Positions 1 to 6,947 of a stretch of 21,094 bases of DNA are shown piece after piece; position 1 is the stretch's first letter; every line of letters starts with the position of its first letter. The notes under the pieces were generated by a model that saw only the letters and a program-made list of their open reading frames with translations, had not been told where the DNA came from and ran no database searches. The DNA comes from DASTPP01 sp035762175 (lineage in GTDB: Bacteria; Myxococcota_A; Polyangia; Polyangiales; Polyangiaceae): positions 1 to 21,094 of the forward strand of contig DASTPP010000184.1 in the NCBI GenBank assembly GCA_035762175.1, in the 5' to 3' direction. The translations under genes were made by a program, and so were the position numbers.

Positions 1-1
1 G

Positions 2-910
2 GAGGTGCGGCGCGGCTACTTCGACACCGTGCCCCGGCACGAGGTGCGCACCGGCGGCTACCTCATCGGGCGCACCGAGGTGACCTACGGGGCTTGGCTC
101 GACTACCTCGAGGCGCTCGAGCCGGCCGAGCGCGCGCGCCGGACGCCCAAGTCCGAGGCCAAGGTCGGCCAGAGCGGCGGCCTGCGGCTCGAGCGGCGGG
201 GCGAGCAGTGGTGGCTGACGATCACCCCGTCCGAGCGCACGTACGAGGCGCACGCGGGCGAGCCGCTGATCTACTCCGGCCGCAAGGAGCGGGCGCGCCA
301 AGACTGGCGCCGGCTGCCGGTCACGGGCATCTCGTCCGACGACGCGGCGGCGTACGCGGCGTGGCTCGACCGCACGGGGCGGGTGCCGGGGGCGCGGCTG
401 TGCACCGAGTACGAATGGGAGCGCGCGGCGCGCGGGGCCGACGGGCGCCCCTTCCCGCATGGCGAGGGCCTGGCGGGGGCCGAGGCCAACTACGGCGAGA
501 CGTACGGGGGCGAGGGCAAGGGCCCCGACGAGGTCGGCAGCCACCCCGCCTCGCGCAGCCCCTTCGGGCTCGACGACACGAGCGGCAACGCGTTCGAGTG
601 GGCGCGCTCGTCGCTCGACGAGGGCCAGTTCGTCGTGCGCGGCGGCAGCTACCTGCACGACCGCAAGACCGCGCAGCTGATGAACCGCACCGTGGTCTCG
701 CCCGCGCTGCGCGACACGGGCGTGGGCGTGCGCCTGTGCGCCACCTTCCCCCGGCCCTCGGCGCCGCCCCCGGCGCGCACGAAGGGCCAATCGCCTTTAC
801 GTGCCGGCTCGAGCCGCCGCCGGCCGGCGCCCGAGGCCGCCGCGCGAGGCGTCGGGGCCGTAGGCCGTGACGAGGCTCGCCGACGCGCGCCGCCCGGCGT
901 GGGTCGGTGA
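2..910 (+). CDS. FGE/SUMF1-fold domain protein, 3' part (probably a kinase-FGE fusion)
   Basis: The gene is cut by the left edge: reading is open from base 2 and the first residues already lie inside the domain (an EVTYGAWLDYL-type segment). The fold is the formylglycine-generating-enzyme (FGE-sulfatase) fold. The recognisable blocks are LPVTGISSDDAAAYAAWL, ARLCTEYEWERAARGADG, the SGNAFEWAR segment and the terminal RGGSY...GVRLCA. A charged insert containing a QDW segment before the LPVTGIS block resembles the FGE domain fused to Ser/Thr kinases in myxobacteria, so the missing upstream part may be a kinase; that is inference. The two copper-binding cysteines of true FGE, expected just after GGSY, are absent (GGSYLHDRKTA). 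A sulfatase-activating oxidase role is therefore unlikely and a binding or sensory role more likely. The last 50 or so residues are low-complexity Arg/Ala/Pro. The GTG at base 5 after GGAG is probably internal. Confidence 0.82.
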   Translation, partial: EVRRGYFDTVPRHEVRTGGYLIGRTEVTYGAWLDYLEALEPAERARRTPKSEAKVGQSGGLRLERRGEQWWLTITPSERTYEAHAGEPLIYSGRKERARQDWRRLPVTGISSDDAAAYAAWLDRTGRVPGARLCTEYEWERAARGADGRPFPHGEGLAGAEANYGETYGGEGKGPDEVGSHPASRSPFGLDDTSGNAFEWARSSLDEGQFVVRGGSYLHDRKTAQLMNRTVVSPALRDTGVGVRLCATFPRPSAPPPARTKGQSPLRAGSSRRRPAPEAAARGVGAVGRDEARRRAPPGVGR

Positions 911-1177
911 CGCGCCGCTGACGCCGAGCGTCGTTCGCCTGGACGCATTGCGGTAATACAGTGACGAAAGAAACACGAAAGCGTGCCAAGAAGGTTGGCT
1001 CGGCCGACGGGCCCATGACGCCCGCCTGGGCGGCGGCTGTCCCGGGGGTAATTCCGCAACAAAATCGGCAATTTCAGGGGCTGGTAGGCTGCTCCCGGGG
1101 TCGGCCTACATCAGCAGCAAATGAGGGTGAGCATTTTTGGGGGCGAAAGAATTTTTTCGCGGGCGTGTAAATTCTTC

Positions 1178-1206
1178 TTTTGCGAGACCTCATCCGTTGC
1201 TATAGA
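1178..1206 (+). promoter_or_regulatory. Candidate sigma70-like promoter in AT-rich patch
   Basis: TTTTGCGA at 1178-1185 can supply a -35 such as TTTGCG (1179-1184). It is followed at 16 bp by TATAGA (1201-1206) as -10, in a patch continuing AAAAAATATATAG. This is the most AT-rich stretch of the window, and transcription would start near 1213. The nearest rightward gene starts at 1783, implying a leader of about 570 nt or a separate RNA. Motif match only; no experimental support. Confidence 0.3.
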
Positions 1207-1249
1207 AAAAATATATAGGGACATTCCCGCTGGGTGCCTAATCTGATGG

Positions 1250-1307
1250 CTCGTACCTACGCCCTTCGCCCGGGGTACGAGTCGGCGTTCTAGGCGAAGG
1301 GTACGAG
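1250..1307 (+). repeat. Alternative inverted repeats (competing hairpins)
   Basis: CTCGTACC (1250-1257) is complementary to GGTACGAG at 1274-1281 and to a second GGTACGAG at 1300-1307. CCCTTCGCC (1262-1270) pairs with GGCGAAGGG (1293-1301). The first and third arms can form a short hairpin, or the outer arms can form a longer imperfect stem stacked on the 9-bp stem. These structures are mutually exclusive. There is no U-tract, so this is not a classical terminator. It lies about 40 bp after the candidate promoter at 1178-1206. Confidence 0.5.
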
Positions 1308-1782
1308 AGCCGCCGGCCCGTGCCGCCCGCCACCGGTCCATCTCGGCCGCGGCGGGCGAGCCGACCGCGTCCGCCGCCTCGTCCTAGGTTCTTCGGGCCG
1401 TGGCCCGCGGGGGCGCCCTTCTTTGTTGACCGCTTTACCTCGCTTGTAACCGACCGTCGGGGCCCGCCGGGGCCCCATCGAAACTGCCGCGAAGGCCTCG
1501 GGCCGCGGCCGTGGTGGGCGCAGCCCGCCCGGCGCCGCGGCGCGGGGGCCGGCCGCGCGCGGTAACGGCACAGGTGCGCGCGGCCCGCGGGCCCGCGTCC
1601 AAATCGCATAAGAGTTTTCGCACTCCGTCACCATCTCCGCCCGGGGCGGCGGCCCGAAGAAATCGGCCGGCCCCGGGCCCCTTGGAAGGGCGCGCCCCGC
1701 GCCCGCAGGCCCCCGTCCGCCCACGCGGCCGGCCCGGGTCGCCCTATCTCGAATTGCCAACCAGCCTCCCGAGGTGTCCACC

Positions 1783-2745
1783 ATGGCTCTGTATGGTCAT
1801 AAGCTCGCCCTGCTCGTCGCCCTCGTCGCCCCCGCCTGCGCGCCCGCCGCCGACGAGGGCCCCGAGGCCCTCGACCCCGTCGCCGAGCGGGAGCTCGCGG
1901 CGATCACGGACAACGGGGCGAACTTGAACGGTGCGAACCTCAACGGCGCGAACTTGAACGGCGCGAACTTGAACGGCGCGAACTTGAACGGCGCGAACTT
2001 GAACGGCGCGAACTTGAACGGCGCGAACCTCAACGGCGCGAACTTGAACGGCAGCGAGCTCGTCGGCACCACCTCGACCGGCACGTCGCTCAGCGGCGCG
2101 GGCATGGTCGGCGTGCAGTTCCAGGGGCAGCTCTCGACCGGCGACACCCTCAACCTGCGCGTCGACGCGGCGCGCACCGCGGACAACATCTGGTTTTACA
2201 AGGTCAGCTACGCGACGACGACCGGCAACAAGCCGCTCTGCGGGCTCGACGGCGGCGGCGCGGCGATCGAGGCCATCGCCCTCGCGGGCCGCTGGGACTA
2301 CCGCCAGGGCGTCGCGGGCGGCGGCTCGTGGATCAACGACTCGTCGTCCATCACCTTCGCCTGCCGCGGCGCCGTGCTCGCGAAGTGCGTCGAGCTCGGC
2401 TACAAGCCCTGGGCGCAGTCGGGCTCGACCTCGCTGCGAAACCACCACCAGGCCTGCACCCGCATGCTGCGCGCCGACTACTGCGGCGACGGCACGCCCT
2501 GGACGGTCAGCGGCACCACCATCAACGTCTACGACAACCTCGGCATCCAGGCCGACACCGAGTCGTGGGCGGCCGAGGCCGAGTGGACGGCCGCGGGCGC
2601 GCGCTCGGTGAGGACCACGACGAGCACGATGCGCTACCACCTGGTCGGTTCGGGTACGCCGGCGTGCATCTCGTCGCTCACCAGCTCGTCGACGGGCAAC
2701 ACGGCGAACTTCTCGACCGGCACGCTGCTCATCAACGAATACTGA
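1783..2745 (+). CDS. Exported ADYC-domain protein with nine pentapeptide repeats
   Basis: A 320-residue protein of unknown function. The start is taken as ATG 1783 because GAGGTG (1771-1776) sits 6 nt before it; GTG 1774 would lie inside that ribosome site. Residues 1-19 are a hydrophobic export signal ending APAC, so it may be a lipoprotein (weak lipobox, Cys19). Residues about 47-91 are nine perfect NLNGA/NLNGS pentapeptides, long enough for about two turns of a pentapeptide-type beta-helix. The rest is the ADYC domain of myxobacteria, with the RADYCGDG motif at about 230-237, several Cys, and the WTVSGTTINVYD segment. The family is known only as a domain of unknown function, probably outside the cytoplasm. 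The gene converges on endonuclease V with a 14-bp overlap. Confidence 0.85.
   Translation: MALYGHKLALLVALVAPACAPAADEGPEALDPVAERELAAITDNGANLNGANLNGANLNGANLNGANLNGANLNGANLNGANLNGANLNGSELVGTTSTGTSLSGAGMVGVQFQGQLSTGDTLNLRVDAARTADNIWFYKVSYATTTGNKPLCGLDGGGAAIEAIALAGRWDYRQGVAGGGSWINDSSSITFACRGAVLAKCVELGYKPWAQSGSTSLRNHHQACTRMLRADYCGDGTPWTVSGTTINVYDNLGIQADTESWAAEAEWTAAGARSVRTTTSTMRYHLVGSGTPACISSLTSSSTGNTANFSTGTLLINEY
1921..2055 (+). repeat. 15-bp tandem repeat, 9 units (pentapeptide NLNGA)
   Basis: Nine consecutive 15-bp units of the form AAC TTG AAC GGC GCG. Units 2 and 8 have CTC for TTG, unit 1 has GGT, and unit 9 ends in AGC. Near identity at DNA level, with TTG retained in a genome that prefers CTC/CTG, points to recent duplication of units, not just protein-level selection. 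The repeat stays in frame inside the ADYC gene. Confidence 0.95.
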
Positions 2746-3445
2746 GGCGGGCGCCCGCGCTCGCCCCTTCGGCCTTCTCGCCCCAGGCGGCGGCCGCCGC
2801 GTTGTGCGCGTGCCGGATGGGCTCGGGCAGGCGGTAGCGGCCCGTGCAGCGCATGACGAGCTCGACCGAGCTGGGCAGGTCGGCGAGGTGACCGACCGAG
2901 ATGAACACCGGCTTGACCTTGGGGCGGGTGCGCACGATCGAGCCGATGAGCTCGCCGCGGTGTACGAGCGGCGCCTGCGCGCCGCGCAGGTCGGGGGGCT
3001 CGACGTAGGTGCCCGTCAAGAGCGTCTTGCCGCACCCGACCGTGGGGCGCTCGAGCCAGAGCCCCAGGTGGCACGCGATGCCGATGCGCCGCGGGTGCGC
3101 CCGGCCCATGCCGTCGAAAAGGAAGACGTCGGGCTCGTGCTCGAGCGCGCGGAAGGCCTTCTCGAGCACCGGGCCCTCGCGAAAGCTGAGCAGCCCCGGC
3201 ACGTACGGGAAGGGCGTCGGCGCGCGGGCGAGCGAGGTCTCGACCACCTCGAGCTCGGGCAGGCGCAGCACCACCACGGCCGCGAGCGACTCGTCGCCCT
3301 TCACGCTCACGTCGACGCCGGCGACGAGGCGCAGGCTCTTCAAATCGAGGGGCCGGTCGTAGACGAGCTCGGCCGCCAGCGCGCGCTGCAGCTTGACGGC
3401 CTCGTCGACGCTCACGTCCCAGCGGTGGCGGGTCTTGACGTGCAC
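2732..3445 (-). CDS. nfi: Endonuclease V (deoxyinosine 3' endonuclease)
   Basis: A 237-residue protein of normal family length. It cleaves DNA (or inosine-containing RNA) one phosphodiester 3' of deaminated adenine and acts in cytoplasmic repair. Family residues are visible: Asp45 in VAGVDVS, the strand-separating wedge PYVPG (80-84), Glu90 in SFREG, Asp111 in FDGMGRAHPRR, Lys140 in GCGKTLL, and His215 near the end. The start is GTG 3445, directly before the conserved N-terminal region; upstream reading in this frame is low-complexity. It follows uppS by 68 bp on the same strand and may be its distal operon partner. Its stop overlaps the end of the convergent ADYC gene by 14 bp, so no terminator fits between them. 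Adenosine deaminase lies upstream in the same leftward block, but no functional link is implied. Confidence 0.93.
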   Translation of the reverse strand: MHVKTRHRWDVSVDEAVKLQRALAAELVYDRPLDLKSLRLVAGVDVSVKGDESLAAVVVLRLPELEVVETSLARAPTPFPYVPGLLSFREGPVLEKAFRALEHEPDVFLFDGMGRAHPRRIGIACHLGLWLERPTVGCGKTLLTGTYVEPPDLRGAQAPLVHRGELIGSIVRTRPKVKPVFISVGHLADLPSSVELVMRCTGRYRLPEPIRHAHNAAAAAWGEKAEGASAGARLSIR

Positions 3446-3513
3446 GCCGGCAAGCGTAGCGCCCCCGGGCCGGGGGCGCCCGCGCCGCCGCCCGGGCGAG
3501 CGCCGGGGCCGGG

Positions 3514-4308
3514 CTAGCCCGCCTGCGCCTGGCTCTCGAAGCCGTTCGCGCCGGTCGGGGCGGCCGCGCCGTTCGCCGCCTTCGCCTTGACGAGGCCGAA
3601 GCGCCGGTCGCGGCGGGTGAAGTCGCTGACCGCGGAGCGCAGCTCGGCGGCGTCGAAGTCGGGCCAGGCGACCTCGGTGAAGTAGAGCTCGGCGTACGCC
3701 GCCTCGAGCAGGAGAAAGTCGCTCAGCCGCCGCTCGCCGCCGGTGCGGATGACCAGGTCGGGGTTGGGCGCCCCCGCCGTCCACATGTGCTCGCGCAGCG
3801 TCTCTTCGTTCACCGCGCCGGCGTCGAGCTCGCCCGCGGCGACGCGCCGGGCGATGCGGCGCGTGGCCTGCGCGACGTCCTCGCGCGCGCCGTAGGCGAC
3901 CGCGAGCCTCAGCACCATCGAGCGCCCGCCCGAGGTCGCCTCGCAGAGCCGCGCGATGGCCGCCTGACAGGACGCCGGCAGCGACCCGACGTCGCCGACG
4001 ACCTCGACCCGCGCGCCCTGCGAGCGCAGCTCTTCTTGCTCGGTGCGCGCGAACTCTTCGAGCAGGCCGTAGAGCGCGCTGACCTCCTCGGCGGGGCGCT
4101 TGCGGTTGTCGAGGCTGAGCGCGAAGAGCGTCAAGTACTGGATGCCGAGCTTGCCGGCCGCGCGCACGATCTCGCGCACGCGCTCGGCGCCGTACTTGTG
4201 CCCGACGACGCGGGGCATGCCCCGCTTGTTCGCCCAGCGGCCGTTGCCGTCGAGGATGATGGCGACGTGGCGGGGGGCGGACGGGATCGACGCGACGGAA
4301 GCAGTCAT
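3514..4308 (-). CDS. uppS: Undecaprenyl diphosphate synthase-like cis-prenyltransferase
   Basis: A 264-residue Z-type prenyl diphosphate synthase that condenses isopentenyl diphosphate onto farnesyl diphosphate. The product feeds the lipid carrier for peptidoglycan and other glycans. Visible motifs are HVAIILDGNGRWA with catalytic Asp20, GHKYG (His37), VVGDVGSLP, the PDLVIRTGGERRLSDF block (180-198), and AYAELYFTEVAWPDF with Glu207. ATG 4308 is chosen because family members begin shortly before the DGNGRWA motif; an in-frame GTG at 4407 touches the kinase stop and would add a poorly conserved tail. The usual FSxENWxRP motif reads ALSLDNRKRP (63-72), with Trp replaced by Arg69 and Glu by Asp67. 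The last 25 residues are low-complexity. A 99-bp gap follows the kinase gene on the same strand. Confidence 0.92.
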   Translation of the reverse strand: MTASVASIPSAPRHVAIILDGNGRWANKRGMPRVVGHKYGAERVREIVRAAGKLGIQYLTLFALSLDNRKRPAEEVSALYGLLEEFARTEQEELRSQGARVEVVGDVGSLPASCQAAIARLCEATSGGRSMVLRLAVAYGAREDVAQATRRIARRVAAGELDAGAVNEETLREHMWTAGAPNPDLVIRTGGERRLSDFLLLEAAYAELYFTEVAWPDFDAAELRSAVSDFTRRDRRFGLVKAKAANGAAAPTGANGFESQAQAG

Positions 4309-4407
4309 GCCGGGACCATGGCACGGCCGGGCCGACGCTGTGCGCAGGGCTCGTGAAGAGCCTGAGGAGGGGCCGGGGAAGGCCCTTTTTCGGCCAAAAC
4401 GCCCCAC

Positions 4408-5511
4408 TCAGCGCGGCAGCTCGATGCGGACGCGGACGCGGGGGGGGCCAAGTTCGAGAAATCGAACTCGGCCCCCATGCGCCTCGATGGCCGCCCGCGC
4501 GATGGCCAGGCCTAGCCCCGAGCCGGAGCCCTTGCGCGAGGAGGTGGCGCCCCGCTGAAAGAGCCGCTGGCGCAGGGCGACGGGCACCTCGCCGGGCTCG
4601 TTGACGACGTCGAGGGTGAGCTCGAGGGGCGAGGGGGTGTCGACCGAGAGCGAGACGGAGCCGCCGGGGCTGGCGACGACGGCGTTCTCGAGCAGGTTGC
4701 CGAGGGCGCGGGCGAGCGCCTCGCGGTCGCCGCGCACGCGCAGGCCCTCGGCGCCCTCGGGCGGGGCGAGGCGGACGCCGGTGGCGTCGGCGAGCGGGCG
4801 CACGCGGGCGAGCGCGTCGGCGACGAGCTCGGAGGCGGCGAGCCGCGCCTCGGGGGCGAGCGTGGCGGTCTCGAAGCGCGAGAGGGTGACGAGGTCGGCG
4901 AGGGTCTGCTCGAGCGTGTCGCAGGACTGGCGCAGGTTGGCGAGGAAGCGCCGGGCGACCTGCGGATCGTCGAGCGCGCCGTCTTCGAGCACCTCGACCG
5001 TGGCCTTGATGGCGGCCGCCGGCGTCTTCAGATCGTGCCAGGCGTCGCGCAGGAAGGCGGCCGCGTAGGGCCGGCCCTCGAGCTCGGCGCGCATGCTGGC
5101 GAGCGCGCGGGCGAGGCGCCGGCCCTCGCGCCCGCGCCCGCGGGGCAGCCGGGCCGAGAGCTCGCCGCCGGCGATGCGCGTGGCCGACTCGGTGAGCTCT
5201 TCGAAGGGGCGCGAGAGGCGCCGCCCGATCTCGGCGGCGCCGGCGGCCGAGAGCAAGAGCAGGGCCGAGCCGATGACGAAGGCCTTGGGCGCGATGCGCG
5301 CGGCGAGCGGCCGGATGCCCGCCCAGATGGCCTCTTCGGCGACGGCGTACACCCCCGTCAGGAGCGCGCCGACGAGCGTGGCGACGGCGAGCGCGCCGAA
5401 GATGCGCAGGCGCAGCGACAGGCCCTCTTCGCGCGCGCGGTAGAGGCGCCAGAGCATGAAGAAGAGCAGGGCGAGGTCGGCCGCCGCCGCCAGCGCCACC
5501 AGCCAGGTCAT
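4408..5511 (-). CDS. CreC-like membrane sensor histidine kinase
   Basis: A 367-residue kinase. It has three hydrophobic segments (about 3-20, 36-58 and 77-93), a HAMP-like linker (about 94-147), then ALASMRAELEGRPY leading into the H-box DAWHDLKTPAAAIKA with phospho-acceptor His159. The ATP-binding domain has the N-box GNLLENAV (271-278) and the glycine-rich GSGSGLGLAIA (328-338). The SMRxxLEG and H-box region resembles CreC, but the large periplasmic sensor of CreC is missing, so any signal must be sensed in or near the membrane. The G1 box (normally DxGxG) reads VVNEPGEVP (302-310), with Asn304 at the adenine-binding Asp position. Its likely partner is the regulator at 6143-6904, two genes upstream. 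The start lacks a ribosome site but has TGCTAT (5526-5521) upstream. Confidence 0.9.
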   Translation of the reverse strand: MTWLVALAAAADLALLFFMLWRLYRAREEGLSLRLRIFGALAVATLVGALLTGVYAVAEEAIWAGIRPLAARIAPKAFVIGSALLLLSAAGAAEIGRRLSRPFEELTESATRIAGGELSARLPRGRGREGRRLARALASMRAELEGRPYAAAFLRDAWHDLKTPAAAIKATVEVLEDGALDDPQVARRFLANLRQSCDTLEQTLADLVTLSRFETATLAPEARLAASELVADALARVRPLADATGVRLAPPEGAEGLRVRGDREALARALGNLLENAVVASPGGSVSLSVDTPSPLELTLDVVNEPGEVPVALRQRLFQRGATSSRKGSGSGLGLAIARAAIEAHGGRVRFLELGPPRVRVRIELPR

Positions 5512-5569
5512 GCCGCTGGCATAGCAGACCGGCCGGGGCGCGCGCCGCCCCGCCCCGCGGCCGGGCGCT

Positions 5570-5932
5570 TCAGCGGCGGAAGGCGGGCGAAGGCGGCGGG
5601 CGGGCGGGGCCCCACGGGTGGCGCTGCTGGCGCGCCTGTTCTTCGCGGGCGCGCATCTGCAGCACGACGCCCACCGCCGCCGCCTGCCCGGCCGCGGTCG
5701 CCGGCGCGGGCCGCTGGGGCACCTGGCAGACGCACCCGTCGCTGTACTCGCCCATCGCCACCATGCCGGTGAACTCGAGGCCCCATTGCGTGCAGCGGGC
5801 GCGGCAGCCGTCGGGGCCCCCGGGCACCTTGGGCGCCCCGAGGAAGTTTGTCGGTTGCACGCAACTTCCGATAAAGGGCGTGGTGAGCAGGGCGAGGGCG
5901 AGGAGCCTACCAGCCGGGCCTGCAGTGCGCAT
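5570..5932 (-). CDS. Small Cys-rich lipoprotein of unknown function
   Basis: A 120-residue protein. ATG 5932 is chosen because GGAG lies just upstream and a clear lipoprotein signal follows: LLALALLTTPFIGSC with lipobox IGSC and lipidated Cys24. The mature part has a compact motif with four cysteines (CRARCTQWGLEFTGMVAMGEYSDGCVC; Cys43, 47, 67, 69), suggesting two disulfides or a metal site outside the cytoplasm. The tail (75-120) is Ala/Pro/Arg-rich. I do not recognise a named family. It sits between the response regulator and the histidine kinase on the same strand (58 bp before the kinase), so it could be an accessory sensor or a target of that pair; this is inference from position only. 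Upstream, TTGGCC and TAGAGC spaced 18 bp may be its own promoter. Confidence 0.72.
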   Translation of the reverse strand: MRTAGPAGRLLALALLTTPFIGSCVQPTNFLGAPKVPGGPDGCRARCTQWGLEFTGMVAMGEYSDGCVCQVPQRPAPATAAGQAAAVGVVLQMRAREEQARQQRHPWGPARPPPSPAFRR

Positions 5933-6078
5933 CGCGCTCCGCTCTACCCGAGCGCCGGGCGACCGGCCAAGTTCGCGCCCGGGCCGGCGCGCCCAGCCCT
6001 TCGGGCCGCCGGCCGCGCGCCTCGGCTCGGCCCCCGCCCCCGACGAACGGCGGGGGCGCCTGGCACGCTCTGCGGGCA

Positions 6079-6148
6079 CCCTGATCTCGGCTGCCGGCTC
6101 AACCAGTAGGCGCCTGGCGCGCCAGGCGCCCCCGCTGTTCGATCAGGG
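6079..6148. terminator. 22-bp perfect palindrome inside an 8-bp outer inverted repeat
   Basis: 6109-6130 is a perfect 22-bp palindrome (arm GGCGCCTGGCG), able to form a 9-bp stem with a CGCG loop. It is enclosed by CCCTGATC (6079-6086) and GATCAGGG (6141-6148). The stop codon of the response-regulator gene (6143-6145) lies inside the outer arm. The position just after the stop suggests a transcript-end or mRNA-stability hairpin on the leftward transcript. There is no U-tract, so factor-independent termination is uncertain. Confidence 0.5.
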
Positions 6149-6904
6149 CTCTTCGCGCAGCCGGAAGCCGACGCCGCGCACGGTCTCGACGAGGGTGGCG
6201 GGCGCGCCCGCCTCTTCGAGCTTGCGCCGCAGGCCCTTCAGGTGCGAGTCGACGGTGCGCTCGGTCAGCGCGTAGGAGGGGCCCCACACGGTCTCGACGA
6301 GCTGGCCCCGGGTGCGCACGCGGCCGGGGGTGGCGGCGAGCGCGGCGAGCAGGTCGAACTCGATCTTGGTGAGGCCGACCTCGCGGCCGGCGAAGGTCAC
6401 GCGCCGCCGCTCGGCGTCGACGACGAGCCCGGGGGCGGGGGCGGCGGCCGGCGGGGGCGGGGGCCCGGGGGCGGCGGCGGCGGCCGGCGGGGGCCCGGGG
6501 GCGGGGCCCGGGGCGGCGGGCTCGGCGGGGGCGGGGGGCGAGGGCGCCTGGCCCCGGCGCAGGACGGCGCGCACCCGGGCGACGAGGGCGCGGGGGCTGA
6601 AGGGCTTGGTGACGAAGTCGTCGGCGCCCGCCTCGAGCGCCGCGACGCAGTCGACGTCTTCGTCGCGGCTCGTCAGCACGATGACCCGCGGGGCGCGCGG
6701 CCAGCGCCGCAGCTCGTCGAGCAGCGAGAAGCCGCTGCCGTCGGGCAGCGTCAAATCGAGGATCAAGAGGTCCGAGCCCGGCCCCCCCTCGCGCGCGCCG
6801 GCCAGCGTGTCGACCGAGCGGGCGAGGACGCCGTCGCGCTTGAGGGCGTAGACCACCGCCTCGGCGATGGCCCGGTCGTCTTCGACGACGAGGACGTGGG
6901 GCAT
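6143..6904 (-). CDS. OmpR-family response regulator (CreB-like) with long Pro/Ala linker
   Basis: A 253-residue two-component response regulator that binds DNA when phosphorylated. The receiver domain (1-118) shows the acidic pocket EDD (8-10), phospho-acceptor Asp50 in LILDLTLPDG, Thr78 and Lys100 in TKPFSPRALVARVR. The winged-helix domain (about 160-250) shows LTKIEFDLLAALA, RTRGQL and ERTVDSHLKGLRRKL. The two are joined by an unusual linker of about 40 residues made almost only of Pro, Ala and Gly (119-159). ATG 6904 is chosen since MPHVLVVEDD starts the domain directly; GTG 6916 adds four residues. It lies 43 bp after adenosine deaminase on the same strand. The kinase at 4408-5511 is the natural partner, though a lipoprotein gene and a palindrome intervene. 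Confidence 0.92.
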   Translation of the reverse strand: MPHVLVVEDDRAIAEAVVYALKRDGVLARSVDTLAGAREGGPGSDLLILDLTLPDGSGFSLLDELRRWPRAPRVIVLTSRDEDVDCVAALEAGADDFVTKPFSPRALVARVRAVLRRGQAPSPPAPAEPAAPGPAPGPPPAAAAAPGPPPPPAAAPAPGLVVDAERRRVTFAGREVGLTKIEFDLLAALAATPGRVRTRGQLVETVWGPSYALTERTVDSHLKGLRRKLEEAGAPATLVETVRGVGFRLREEP

Positions 6905-6947
6905 CTCGGCTGGCACCTCGCGCGGGGACGGGCCGGGGCCCCGGCCC

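Larger units (their letters stand above)
911..1782. other. Long gene-poor region with an AT-rich patch and hairpins
   Basis: No reading frame here has a recognisable product. The short frames on both strands are Arg/Pro/Gly-rich shadows of the GC bias. Bases about 1050-1250 are strikingly AT-rich for this genome and include runs of A and T. Within them 1143-1148 and 1155-1160 form a 6-bp inverted repeat around GAATTT. A promoter-like TATAGA at 1201 and alternative hairpins at 1250-1307 follow and are listed separately. The remainder (1310-1770) is very GC-rich with no further recognisable elements apart from the short dyad CCCTT-GG-AAGGG near 1680. It could be the long 5' leader of the ADYC gene or hold a non-coding RNA; neither can be shown from sequence alone. 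Confidence 0.5.

Noticed and set aside
961..1170. 69-codon frame with GTG start in the gene-poor region
   Set aside because: No ribosome site, no recognisable motif, and it spans the AT-rich promoter-like patch.
1425..1460. TTGACC with TAACCG as a promoter for the ADYC gene
   Set aside because: The spacing is about 15 bp and the -10 is poor; weaker than the candidate at 1178-1206.
4309..4407. Upstream GTG 4407 start for uppS
   Set aside because: The added 33 residues are not typical of the family, whose members begin just before the DGNGRWA motif.
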